From Numida meleagris (Eukaryota; Chordata; Aves; Galliformes; Numididae), in assembly GCF_002078875.1 (NCBI RefSeq), contig NC_034414.1:7322965-7386964 (forward strand): a stretch of 64,000 nucleotides of DNA, written 5' to 3'. Made by a program: the position numbers and the translations under genes. Position 1 is the first letter of the stretch, and each line of letters starts with the position of its first letter. Of the stretch, positions 1 to 11,798 are shown piece after piece. The notes beneath the pieces are model-generated. The model had not been told where the DNA came from. It saw only the letters and a list, made by a program, of their open reading frames with translations, and ran no database searches.

Positions 1-609
1 ATTGAAAAAGATTCAAAGATAATAGAATTTATAATTCTTCATTTATTGAGATATGTTTTTGAGGAAAGAATATTGATGCTGAAAGGATGTCAGAGAGTGG
101 TTGTGTTTCAGAGCTTTTTATAATTTGGAGAGCTTACAAAGCTCTCAGAACTTAGAGTGGTTTGTTCTCTGCAAAAAGTACTTTAAACCTGTTTGAGGTT
201 CCATATTTTTCCACTTCTGGTAATACAGTTTATTTTCATTTAAGTTTCTTGTGAAAGGGCTGAGTGAATCTTGCTTGTTTTGCTTGAGAAACACTGCTCT
301 GTGTGGAGACTTCTATGTAGCTGAGAAGTTAGTGACATCTCATGGTAACCATGGAAAATTACAGGTGTTTTGTGGTAAAGTTCAGAGTCTGTAATTTAAC
401 AGACATTGCAAATGCTGTCTAGGTTGAAGAATGTTTGTACACAGCTCTCATGTTTAATTCTCAAGTGTTCTTTATCTAATAACTAACTTATTTCTCAGTC
501 GTACTGGAAATGTTGAAACTTGTCAATGTTTGAAGTCTAAATATAGTAGTGTGTAGTAGCTAGATATTTGTCACTGAAAATCAGACTTTCCTGTTTTTGC
601 TTGTTTTAG
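1..609 (+). other. PPFIBP2: Intron upstream of first visible PPFIBP2 exon (partial)
   Basis: AT-rich intronic sequence ending in a T-rich tract and the acceptor AG at 608-609. No exon, repeat or RNA gene is seen. Confidence 0.8.
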
Positions 610-824
610 GTACAAAGTCAGCTGCAGAGTATGCTAATGGTGCTTACGATATTGTGTCACCTGCTCCTTCAGTATATTTGGGCACATTTCAAATTTTGCA
701 TCTTCTGGAAGATCTAAAGATGGCGTTGGAAATGTTAGAGGATCCTCAAGAGAAAGAAGCACTGCGAAATCAAATTCCAGGGGCCACAGCAGTGTGTATA
801 CGGGAGTGGTTTGAAGAGAATCTG
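610..824 (+). CDS. PPFIBP2: PPFIBP2 coding exon, N-terminal region (residues 1-72)
   Basis: Begins with the last two bases of a split Gly codon after a TTTTAG acceptor and ends on a whole codon before the donor GTGAGT. It encodes GTKSAAEYANG through EWFEENL, matching the human segment from GTKTGADLS to EWFEESL, with the conserved core HLLEDLKMALEML and the QIPGATA block. This is the N-terminal liprin-beta segment that precedes the coiled coil. The true start codon is in an upstream exon outside the window. Confidence 0.95.
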
Positions 825-1697
825 GTGAGTAGTTATTTCTAACTTCATCGTTTTGTTTGTTTGTAAACAGCCTTAGGTCAAGTATTTTGATGCTTCAGTA
901 ACTTTGAAAATGATTGAAATCGGCCTTCTTAGAGAACTGCAGCAGATATTAAGTAATCATAGAAAGCTGTTGATATTACCACTTTATGAGGTAATTTCTA
1001 AATCAGCGCAGGAGTATGAAGAGTTGGTAGACGTTAGGTGCTGTTGGTAGTAAAAGCAAAGCTTAAAGTCAACTTTTCTGTGACTTTTTTGCTTTTTGTT
1101 TTGTTTTTGTTGATGATGTTCATCCTTTGCTGAAGATTACACACAAGTGTATATACATAAAGCTTTTCATTTTTAAACTATCAATTTGGAATTTGGTGAC
1201 ATTCTCTGATGAAGGGAGAAATAGGAATAAGATGGATGATTATCTATCCTTTTGCTTGCTACGTTTCCTTTGCCTTAGTTGTTGGTATTCTGAATCTCCA
1301 AGGTATATTCTACACCAGGCAACTGTGGTAAATGCAAAGAGCATTAGCTACTGTGTGAGAGACATTTATATTGGGATAGATGGGGAATAAACGCTTGGCT
1401 GTATTGAAAGGACTGAGCCTTATCCAGATGAGGAGCAGATCTTCTAGCGCAGTATGTTGAGGCCACTGTGTTCTTATAATATCTTGCACTGTTGTGTATT
1501 GACAAATTCTACACTTATTTAAGGATATCTGTATGCATGAGGGGATTCAACCATAGTAGGTGTGATTTTTATTACAAAATGTCCACTAAACTCCATCTTA
1601 GAATATGCACGGGTCATTCTTTATAATTATAAAAAATAAAAAAAAAAATTGAAATTTTTTTATTTTAAATTTTGAATTTAAAACTTAAAATTTTTGT

Positions 1698-1768
1698 AGG
1701 CCTGTGTGGAGCCAGGAGTTGGATGTGATTTAGGGGTCTTTCCCAATTCGAGATCTTCCATGATTCTT
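1698..1768 (+). mobile_element. CR1 LINE 3'-end fragment, sense
   Basis: The segment with GAGCCAGGAGTTGGAT, then GGGGTCTTTCCCAATTC, then CCATGATTCTT is the typical 3' end of avian CR1 in sense orientation, diverged from the usual ATTCTATGATTCT tail. It lies just after an A/T-rich block (1620-1697). Confidence 0.75.
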
Positions 1769-3502
1769 CAGTTGAAGAAATATTAATTTTTCTATACAGG
1801 GCTTAGCATTTCACAGCTTGCATTTTTTTTTAAGTAGATGTGTGGAATAGAAGATCCAGTTATATTTGTGTGCTCTACCTGCATTAGAAATCAGCAAAAG
1901 GTAATTCACACCTGAAAGCTCTTTGAAGCAGAGCATAGCTGTCTCATAGCTGTAGTTTTGTTAGTGATATGCAGCAGTAGTAGGTATTGCAGGTTAAATA
2001 GAAAGTTACTGAGAATTTTTGTATGGTTTGTATTTGAGCATTGTCTATGAACTATTGTCTAACTGAACTGTATTAGAATCAAGCAAATACTTTGTGTCGA
2101 AAAGTGCCCTGTGGCCTTATAATTCAAGTCACTTCGTAGCTTTGGCAATTGTCACTTGGCGTACTGAGCTACATCTATTGCTTAAATAAACAAGGCATGG
2201 AGTTCAGTCTTTCCATCAGTTTTGAGGCGCACTGGCTTGTTGCTACTCAGGAAGCTTCTATAGCTGGTCTGACTCGAGTCTTACCTTCCCTTAATTCTAT
2301 CATTTGGTACCGTTATTAGTTGTGAAATATCACCCAGTGCTTCTAAACAATTATGTTATGTATACCAAAGATATGGGAAAATTTGCGTCTAAGGTGTGAA
2401 AACTTCAGGATTTGTTTCATATCTGACACTACTTCGTTTGCTCCATCATTTGAGGGCATTAATTTTATTTATATACCTGTTTTTAATGGAACTTCGGGTA
2501 GTGATTTAGTGTTTCAGATGGAGGTGGATTTTGTACTTACCATTTGTGGAACTTAAATTTCCACATATTGCAAATTCATGCTTTTTGCTAAGGCTCCTTT
2601 TTGAGTTTCTGTGGTCTGGTATCTGTGAACGTCAAGATATTGAATTTACAGTACCACTGAGTGCAGTAACCACACCAGCACTGATTTGAGATAGATCAAG
2701 TAGCGCTGAATTTAGATGATTATTACATATAATGGAATGAGGATATAACAGTTTCCGTAACTTTAGAAAAGCGCATGGTTCTTTTTGACGAAGCAAAAAT
2801 GGAATAAAGCTTCGTTAATAGTAGACTTCTTACTACTTCAGAACTATATTAAAAATTTGTGCCTGCAAGTGAACTCATGCAGTGTTTTACATGTTTTATG
2901 TTTGTAAATTCTTTGGCCTTGAAAATTGAACATAAAGAGGAAGATTGTCGTAAGACACTTAAGAATTTTCAAAGAAACTTCAAATACATACTTAAAACGA
3001 TTTTGTGTGTGGTTTCACTGCTTCTTGTTAAATATTTTAGTATTGCCAGTGGCCACATGACACATCACAAAGTAGATAGTAATTTCAGCATTAAAAATTA
3101 ACTGTTGCAGTATCACCAGGCTGTGTTTGACTTAATGAGCTGTGAGAGAATACATTTAGGTTCAATTTCATTTTAGAACTCTGTCTACGCTGTTCATTTA
3201 TTTATACATCTTTGTCTATCACTTTTTTGAGTATGAAGAAGAACCCTAGTGCTCTTACAAAGGTCCTAAAATAAGTTTAAAAACAGGTGAAAGCCCTTAT
3301 TTTCATGATTGTAAAACATGATCTTTCTTCCAGTGGAACGTTAATATTTCAGCCACTTCACTTTGTAGCTTTATATACTGACCCTTACAATGCTGGCTCA
3401 TGAAAATTCCTGAGTCTTTTCCTGATGATGTTTTTTCTCAGAAGCTTAATTCTGAAAATATTCTTTGAATGATCAAATTTGAGGAAACAGAAAGGGAAGA
3501 AA

Positions 3503-4168
3503 ATCATAGAATTGCTTAGGTTGGAGGGGACCTTAAAGATCATCTAGTTCCAACCCCCTAACACAAGCAAGGTTGCCAACCACTAGATCAAGTTGTCCAG
3601 GATCCCATCCAACCTGGCCTCCAGGGATGGGGCATCCACAACTTCTCTGGACAACCTGTTGCAGTGTCTCACCACCCTCTGAGAAAAGAATTTCTTCCTA
3701 GCATCTAACCTATATCTCCCCTCTTTTAAATCGTTTAAAGCCATTCTCTCGTATCATTATCAGGCCGTGTAAAAGATCGATTGCCTTCTTGCCTGTAAGC
3801 TTCAAAAGAAGGACTGGAAGGCTGCAGTGAGGTCTCCCTGGATCCTTCTTTTCTCCAAGCTCAGCAGATCCAGCCCCCTTCATCTTTCTTCATAGGAGAG
3901 GTGCTCCAATCCTCTGATTGTCTTTGTGGCCCTCCTTTGGACCTGCTCCAACAGCTCCACATCGTTCCTATACTGGGGGCCTCAGATCTGGGGACAGTAT
4001 AGGATGGGGCCTTGTGAGGGCAGAGTATAGGGGCACAATCCCTTCCCTCTGGCCAGCCTTCTTTTGATGCAGCCCAGGAGACCATTGGCCTTTTGGCAAG
4101 AGCACACAGCTGGCTCATGTCCAGCTGTTTGTCCATCAGGACCCCCAATTCCTTCTCAGGGCAAGATA
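3503..4168 (-). mobile_element. CR1 LINE fragment, about 665 bp, antisense
   Basis: On the + strand it opens with AATCATAGAATTG and GTTGGAGGGGACCTTAAAG, continues through GGATGGGGCATCCACAACTT and CATAGGAGAGGTGCTCCAA, and ends near the AATTCCTTCTCAGGGC block. This is the reverse complement of a CR1 3' region, so the element points left. Its inner part covers the C-terminal end of CR1 reverse transcriptase with broken frames (SQLCALA is legible on the minus strand). It is 5'-truncated, as usual for CR1. Confidence 0.93.
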
Positions 4169-7100
4169 CCACAAGATACATTTGAACAAATGCTTTTATA
4201 AAGATGGGATATAATAGTAATATCCTCTGGTAGTTTAAAGAAAATAATTGTACTTTCCTGTATACAAACTGTTGTGACAAGAAGTCTTTAAAAGTGTACT
4301 GTATAAATATTTAATTGGAATGTAAGTTATTGCTGCTAAAAACAGAAGGATTACATGTATGCGGTAGTAGAACTTTTCAGCAACAGCTGAGTGGGAGGAG
4401 AATATGTTCTGAGCAATGTCAGTTAAAGCCAGTACTTTTATCTCCTGGAAGGTTTGAATGCAGGACTCTACAGTTGAGAGTCATGACAGAGCTATATATA
4501 GCTGAATCTTCCCATTACCGAGTGCTGCTGGCACATGCTAAATTGAAAATATACCAGCAAAGCCTGCTTGGGACGGTGTAGACAAGCCATTATTCTGTAT
4601 GCACTTACGTTTATTATTTCCAGTTTGAAATACTCGATGAATATGTTTTCTGAGCAGTTGTTCAAGTTGCATTTTGAATGACCCAGTCTTTCGCTGTGCT
4701 CCAGCTCCTTTCAGTGAGCTGGTGATGCAAGGAAGCCCTGAACAGGCAGATCTGGTCTTTTGAGTTCCTCAGATGTGTTAGAGTAACTCTCAGCACACAG
4801 GAAACAGCAGCATCCTTCATGCATACAGCTCTTTCTGAATACTAGAGAATGCCTTGGAGCTAGTGGGAAGGGAGGTGTATATGGCTTGCATGAAATTTAT
4901 CTAAACCTGGATGAATTATTTGTTGTAACATTCCATTGTTGCTTGTCTGGGAGTCAGCTGCATGATCTCTGCCAGCGACTGCTCACTGTATTAGCTGTTT
5001 TTCAAAGATAGGAAAATCTTCTCTGCACAAAGAATGAAGGCAAGTTGAAAATACCTTTGCAGTAGGTAGGTTTAGATATCTTTCTTCAAATGATGTGATG
5101 AGGTTAGTTTTCTGCAGTTTCTTGCATCCGTGTAATGACCAATAATACTTAATGGAGTCAACTTTCAATTACAATGACCAGAAGCAATTAAACAGAATTG
5201 TGTTACGGCCCCAGGCTTTCAGTGCTCGTGAAAGAAAGACAGTATTCTTGTTATAATATCAAGGCTTGTTTTTATGTTAAGTTTTCCAAGGTTTCAAGGT
5301 AGTCTAGTGACATACTGTAAAGTTTAGCCCTTGAGGTCAATCCTTATATACATGGGCTATCTGTACCTTGATATTGTCAGAGGGGCTGGAGGCCTACTCT
5401 GTAGGAATTCATGATTGCTTACAGAAATTGCACGTTAGCCTTCGAAAGGATGAATATGATTTATTTATATTATCTAGGACTCCATTTGCCTAGAACTCTT
5501 TCAGCTATTGTCTTCAGTGGCTTTGCGCTCACAGAGTATCACGTTTCTCTTTGCTTTTGTGCCTAATGTTATGGGCCATTACAGTTTTCCACTTGACATT
5601 ATCTTCTGTCACTTTATTTCTGCCTGCATTGCTTTTCATTGTTGTAAATGTGATACGCTACATTAAGTTAACAAACATTAGTGTAAAAATGTAAATGCTA
5701 TAAAACACCTACATAGAAGGCAATAATGCAATCGTCAGCGAAGATAATCAGTTCAAATATGACTAAACATTTTCAGGTTTTGTGATGTTTCAGAAATAAA
5801 AACAAGTTACAGTTATTTTTAGAGTTTGCATATATAAAGTAGCACACCATAGGCTGGCACGTTTCTCATCTTTGTAAATAGATAAGCTTGTCTACGTAAC
5901 ATTTTTCATAGTCTTTCCCATGATGCTGATTTTGTTTGTTTATCACAAGTAAAGCAAATGTGTTCATATACAGAATGCAGTAGTTTTTTTCCTTTTTGTT
6001 TCAGTAAGTTCATTCTTGCTCTGTCTGTTAGTAATTATTAAGACTCTCAGAACAACTGTCTTGCTGGAAATGTTTAACATAGATTTCTGAAAGCATTCCT
6101 CCATCTATAAAAAGGCTATCTGATGCTATTTCTTTTTTTACCTGTATTTTTGTGCAGGTGCATTCTCATATTTTCTCTCTCTTCACTCTCCAGTTCTCAC
6201 ATTTTTCTGCAGCACAGGAATGAGAGGTGTGTGAATTGGCTTATTGAGGACATTTTTCCCGGATAAAATATTTTCCTAATGCCTTTGTTTCCAAGGCAGT
6301 TCAAACATGAGGATCAGGAAGAACCCAGAGTAATGGATGAAGGAAAACTTAATATTAATTCTTGAGTGAACAGCTAGATCATTCTCTCTTTTTGATTTAT
6401 TTACATGAGGGTGGTGGCATTACAGTGATGTTGGGGGCTTATTTTATTTTATTTGGTTTTAGTTCTCCACAGAACTAGAAGTTAGTGGTCAGTGAAGAAC
6501 TATGTGTAAACACGCGTTTCCTTCTCTTGCTTTTTTTTTTTCTTAAACACAGCAGTAACCCAATGAAGCAATCCTCATATTGCAACATATTTTCCATGTT
6601 TTCACACTGCTCGGAGGAAATAACCTGCTTTTTCAGAGAAATGGAAAAGTATTCTAAGCAAATCTGGGGCGATAGTTTTGAATTCATTTGGTGCCTGAAA
6701 CTTTTTCAGGCCAAAGCTCAAACAGGACATAAAGTTCTGCAAGCAGGTGACAGGCTAAAAGGGAACACGTGACTGTCTGGAATGTATGTTGTCAACATTC
6801 ATAGCTGATAAGATGCAGAAAATTCAGACACGTTTACCTTTTAATCAGGAAGGATGACTGTAACAAAATCAAGTGACCTTTACATGAAATCCGGAACAAG
6901 TGACAAGGCAAAAAGAAGGTACGTTTGTGATTTAAAATACTTTTAACAGGAGAAATTGATACTCGCCTAGCTGCAGATGCTTCTCCGAGGCACTTGTAAG
7001 TTGAATAATACTATTTTCTTGTAGTGTTTTTTTGGGGGGTTGTTTTTTTTCTCTCCACTGTAAAACAAAATCATGAAGACATAGTGTGTGCTGGAACATT

Positions 7101-8967
7101 TTAAGAGTGTACAGAGTACATTCCCCACTTTGCTACATAAGCCTGCAATAAGTCTTGCAGCCTCTGTTTTGAAGTGGATGAAATATGGGTGTGGGATTCT
7201 GTATTGGCTGTGTTGTGGGATATGCAGTGATGAGAGAAAGTCTGATGCATTGCTAGTCTCTGTAATCAGATAACTCATTTTCTGGGGAATAAAAACAGCT
7301 TAAGCTCTGGGGATATCATATTTTAATATTGAGAACCCCCTTAGTCTTCAGTTTGTCAGCTATGACAGAGGCTATCACACATAGAGAAAGGTACTATATT
7401 GAGTGCATCTTATATGATTTTTAAGATTTTTTTAAATGGATCCCAGATGACACAAACTATTCAAGGAAGAGCTGCTCTCTTCAATGTTAACGTAGCATAA
7501 AAATTTCTACAACTGGTGTAGAGTAAGTATGTCTGATGTACAGAGCAACTCAAGTCCTTTTCAGGTGCTGTCTTGTGGCATGGTTCACTTTTGGAAGCAG
7601 TTCTTGTACCTTGTTCCACTTTCTGTCAATTTTAGTTACGCTAGCATCAATAGACGACTTATTAACTTTTTAAAAACCTTTCAAATTTTTCTTGTCATAG
7701 GACTTCATGTATTTATTACTAACCATTACTCAAAGAAGGCTGGTGGTCTAGGTTTATATCCTTCTCTGCTTGTCGCTTGGAAGATCCTAAAAAGACATGT
7801 GCTGGGTCAACAGGATCAAGAATAGCTGAAATAGTAAAATTCTTTACAGAAACCCCTTTATTTATATGGGATTTCCACAGTTTGGAGGGTGGCTAAAGAC
7901 AACAGATCCCTTTACAAACTGCTTTTCAGGGCATTATACAGTTTCAGACTTGGAATTCTTTGCATATACCATTAGCACAATGGGCAGCTTTGGCCCTGGC
8001 TCCAAGTTCTTGTTCTTAGTTTTAAATGCATGAACGTAGTTAGCTGTAGGAACTGGGGGGGAAAAAAAAAAATGGGAAGCAAAGTAAATATTCTGAGATC
8101 ATCGCAAAAATCCTCTGGGGCAGCAGCACTTTGGTCTTAACAGGCATTGCCCAATACATTGTGTTTGTGTACAGAACAATCAGTTTTAGAGGTTAAGACC
8201 GAAGCCACTCTTAACTAGTGGGAGATACCAGGTTGGAAACTGGAGTTTGTTGGGAAAAATTAGAATGCGGTCATAACTACTGTGCAGAGGCACTAGAGGA
8301 CACCACGGTAACAGGGAGTACTTTCAAACTTCCCTTCTTTGCCAGAATGTTGCTTTGCATATGCATTAATCTTGGTGTTGCAAGTTTGAAAAGTTGCCAT
8401 TCCATGAGGCTTCAGCAGAAGCAGGCAAAAATCTTAGAAAGGGTATCATCATCTTTTGTTAAGATGGAAAACTGCCTTCCTGGCAGTACTTATGGAATAA
8501 TTAGCTTATCCACTGAATCGTCCTTGAATTCCTCCTTTTTTTTATAATGCCTTTTGTGAGGACAGGCCAGTAATTCAAGAGCATAACTTATTTTTAGGTT
8601 TAGTCAGGGCCTGAAATAAACTGAGAAGGCTGAGTAGTGTTACGATAAACAGGGAGTAAAACAGAGACAGGAAATAGGGGGTCTCTGGTAATGAATTCCA
8701 GCCACTCTTGAAACAGAAAGCCAGGGAAAGCATTACTTGAAAATAGTTTCACAGTGACAGCTTAATAATTTTAGGTTGTTATTCAACATTAAAAGGGAAT
8801 AGTTTCTGCAGATTTATACTATTCTTGAAAGATCCCTTTTTAAAGACCGTTTAGCAAGTTATATTTTTAATGTTTTTAGAGTCACGTTGTTCTCGTTGCT
8901 AACAGATCTGCTGTTTAAAAAAGCCAGATGTTTGGGGGGAGAGTCTGAAGTTTATACAGTTGTGCGT

Positions 8968-8975
8968 TATATATA
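8968..8975 (+). promoter_or_regulatory. PPFIBP2: Candidate TATA box for alternative PPFIBP2 first exon
   Basis: TATATATA lies about 205 bp upstream of the ATG at 9180. Transcription starting about 30 bp downstream would give a 5' UTR of roughly 180 nt. The spacing suits a TATA promoter but the motif alone is weak evidence in AT-rich DNA. Confidence 0.4.
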
Positions 8976-9179
8976 CATCTGTGAGAAGCGTTTGGGATAA
9001 GGCTGGGGGACAGAGGCAGTACATTTAACTTGAAATGTGTACACGCGTTCAAGAATTTAGAAGTAGAGGGGTTTAAAGGGGAAGAAGTCACAGCTATATC
9101 CTGTAGAACAAAGCAGCGCGCTTGCTTCCAAAAATTTCTTTTAACCCTGGGAATGTGACTGCTGAGATGGGCCCAAAGC

Positions 9180-9227
9180 ATGGATGGTGAGATTGATATT
9201 TACAAGCACTTCACGTGGCTGAAGCGG
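9180..9227 (+). CDS. PPFIBP2: Alternative first coding exon of PPFIBP2 (16 codons)
   Basis: An ATG with a favourable context (A at -3, G at +4) opens a 16-codon frame, MDGEIDIYKHFTWLKR, that ends exactly at a strong donor, CGG|GTAAGT, in phase 0. The next core exon (17458) also starts in phase 0 with SQVNHH, so splicing gives an isoform that replaces the usual N-terminus (the 610-824 exon and everything upstream) by 16 residues while keeping the whole coiled coil and SAM domains. The exon role is inferred from frame, start context and donor. Confidence 0.72.
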
Positions 9228-11717
9228 GTAAGTGATTTGCTGCTCTTTGTTTTGTCTTTGTAAATGCACGTTGCCGATCTAAGTCAGAATCCTCAGCTTT
9301 GCGGAAGGAAACACATTGAGTGCCTCAGACGTGAAATATTGTAAGTTCCTTTATGAGAATGGAATTAGACTTTTCTTCAAGCAGGAGGGGGAAGCCTGAT
9401 GTGGGGGAGGGTGTGCAGGGGGAGAATCAGCTGTCTATGTCTTTAAAAACAAAACTCTGGAGTCAGTCTTTGAAAAAATGGCAATAGATTGTAGTAAGTG
9501 CTCGTGCTTTCCTGAGATTGTAATATAGCAAATTCTATCATACAATGGAGTGTATGGCTAAAAATGAGAATACCTTGTTTACCACACTGTGGTTTAAAAT
9601 TAAGAAATGTTTGCACTGGTGCTTCACTTAATTCTTCCCTGAGGAAACTGCACGAGACCTTTTGGGGTGCTTTTGTTTTGAATAGAAATGGTGGTATTTT
9701 TTTTTCCTGCTCACAGTTCTCTGATTAAATTACGCTTTTTAAGAAGGCAGTGCTATTATCCTGATTTTTGTGATGAATGTGAATCTGAACGTGAATTAGC
9801 TGTGTAATGTAAGGAGATGAACTGTTGTTTTCCTGTAAAATTAAAATCTTGGGATGACCATATTGGGAAAAATCATCTAGTCTTTGTCTGCATCTAAACT
9901 TCTGAAGTTCTGTTTATTTTTCAGTTTTTGAAAAATCCACAAATAGGATGAGAATAGATCCTTCACAGTAAACTGTTCTTTTAAATGACAATATTGATTT
10001 AATTTTATGTCATGTAAGCAGCACACCTTCCCATTATACTTATAAAAACCTATTTCTAATGGTGTTCTTCAGTTACAACTTCTGTACTCACTATTTATGT
10101 TAGTGCTTCTGCATGGCCCTAGATTGTAAACGCATGCATATATATGTGCACACACTTTAACTGGCTGCGTAAACGTAAAATGAAGGTAAATGTGTGTTAA
10201 ACATGAATAGGAACTTTAATTTGGGTGGCATCTTTAAATAAATATGAAATACTTGTGATATTCAAGTCTTTAACAAAAGCTTGAGAATGCTGCGGTTCAG
10301 TTAACTTCACAAAACATTTGCATCGCTTCCTCAAAACTCTTCTGTTTCTGGAGTATGGATGGGGAGGGGATGGAATGGGGAAATGAGTGGGTGAGTGAAG
10401 GAGAAGAGGCAACAGGAAGTAGTAGCTGGGAACATCACACTATTAGTTTAACCTGTGTTATGTATAGTTAAAACTAGTTAACTCTTTAGTGGTTTTTGAG
10501 ATCACATTAATTTGTTACTTAAATGATGTTTTGAAAATGGTATGTCTGCCACCTCTGCTTCCCTATTAATTTCCAAAAGATAGATTTGCTGATAGAAGAC
10601 TGAGGTATGCTAATATCAGACTGCGTTGCGTTCACTGTGCACTGAGAATGATAAAACAATGAGAAAGAATGTTCACAGCTTTGGGAGCAACTAACAACAG
10701 AGGGTGCCTTTTCAGAAAAGATATTGTGTTCAAATATAGTACAAACTGTTTTGCAGAACTAAATGTTATTAAAATGGTTGCACTTAATTCGTTTTATGTA
10801 AGATAGATAAAGGAGAAGATCAATATTAGTTAATTTCCTTGCAGGCGCTTTAAGGGGTTGAGCATCTGTGGGGCAAATGGAGAACTGAAAACAATCTTTC
10901 GGAGCTCCCAAGAGAACTTTGAGCACTGTGATCCAGAGTTTATTTGATAAGTGATCTTATAAATAAAAAATCTAAGTTGCTTATTTGATTTCCATATTCA
11001 AGAATCCTAGCATCTCATGTTTGGCACTGTGATAGCATTAAGGATTTAAGGCCTTCCAATTATAAACTGTTGCTTTTGGGCTGATAATGAAAAGTGTAAG
11101 TACCCTCCGGACTAATGCATGACACTTAACAGAAGGTAACTGCAAAAGACTCCCATAAACCCTGCTAGAACTGGCTCCAATTTCATCATTAATAGAAGTC
11201 ACTTCAGAGACCAGGATCACTTTTGATGTTGCAGTGAGTCTGTTAAGCCATATTTGCATGTTGTCTGTGGCTTGGACTGTATTAGGGCAGCAAACAGTTG
11301 TTAAATAAATAATTGTGGATCCAGGCAGGGGAAAATAGGGGATAAAAGTGCAATTTACAGATGCTTAGAACAAAGGATGTCGGTTTTAATCAGCAGTCTC
11401 GTAACACAATATGTACAGTAGCATCATGCAACAGCAGAAGGGACAAAGCAATATTTAGGTCAAATGTGAATGAAGTGTTGCCACGCTTCAAGTCTGTCCA
11501 CTAGACCTTCCTGATGTAAAAATGATCTGTGAAAAGGGCTTTGCCAAGAAGGGCTATAGATAGACACAGTGTGGGTAGGAAAACATAAGACCAGAGAGAG
11601 CAAAAAAAAAACAAAAAACAAAAAACAACTTAGTCTCAGCTGCATATGAGGCACAGTTAATTTGTTTTCCTTTGTTTACTCCTTTTCTACATCTAAATTT
11701 TTCTATCTTTCGATAGT

Positions 11718-11798
11718 TTATATATATATAATAAATATATAAATAATAAATATATATTATTATATATATAAATAAATATATATTATTATATATTATTG
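11718..11798. repeat. AT-rich low-complexity block
   Basis: About 80 bp of interrupted TATATA, AATAAATA and TATTATTA units inside the long intron. Likely a degenerate microsatellite prone to length variation. Confidence 0.9.

Noticed and set aside
1620..1697. A/T-rich imperfect inverted repeat (AAATTTTGAATTTAAAACTTAAAATTT)
   Set aside because: Could fold, but is likely low-complexity sequence next to a CR1 tail; no evidence for a hairpin RNA.
3861..4280. A 139-codon minus-strand open frame
   Set aside because: It lies largely in the CR1 fragment and reflects degraded reverse-transcriptase C-terminal sequence in a shifted frame.
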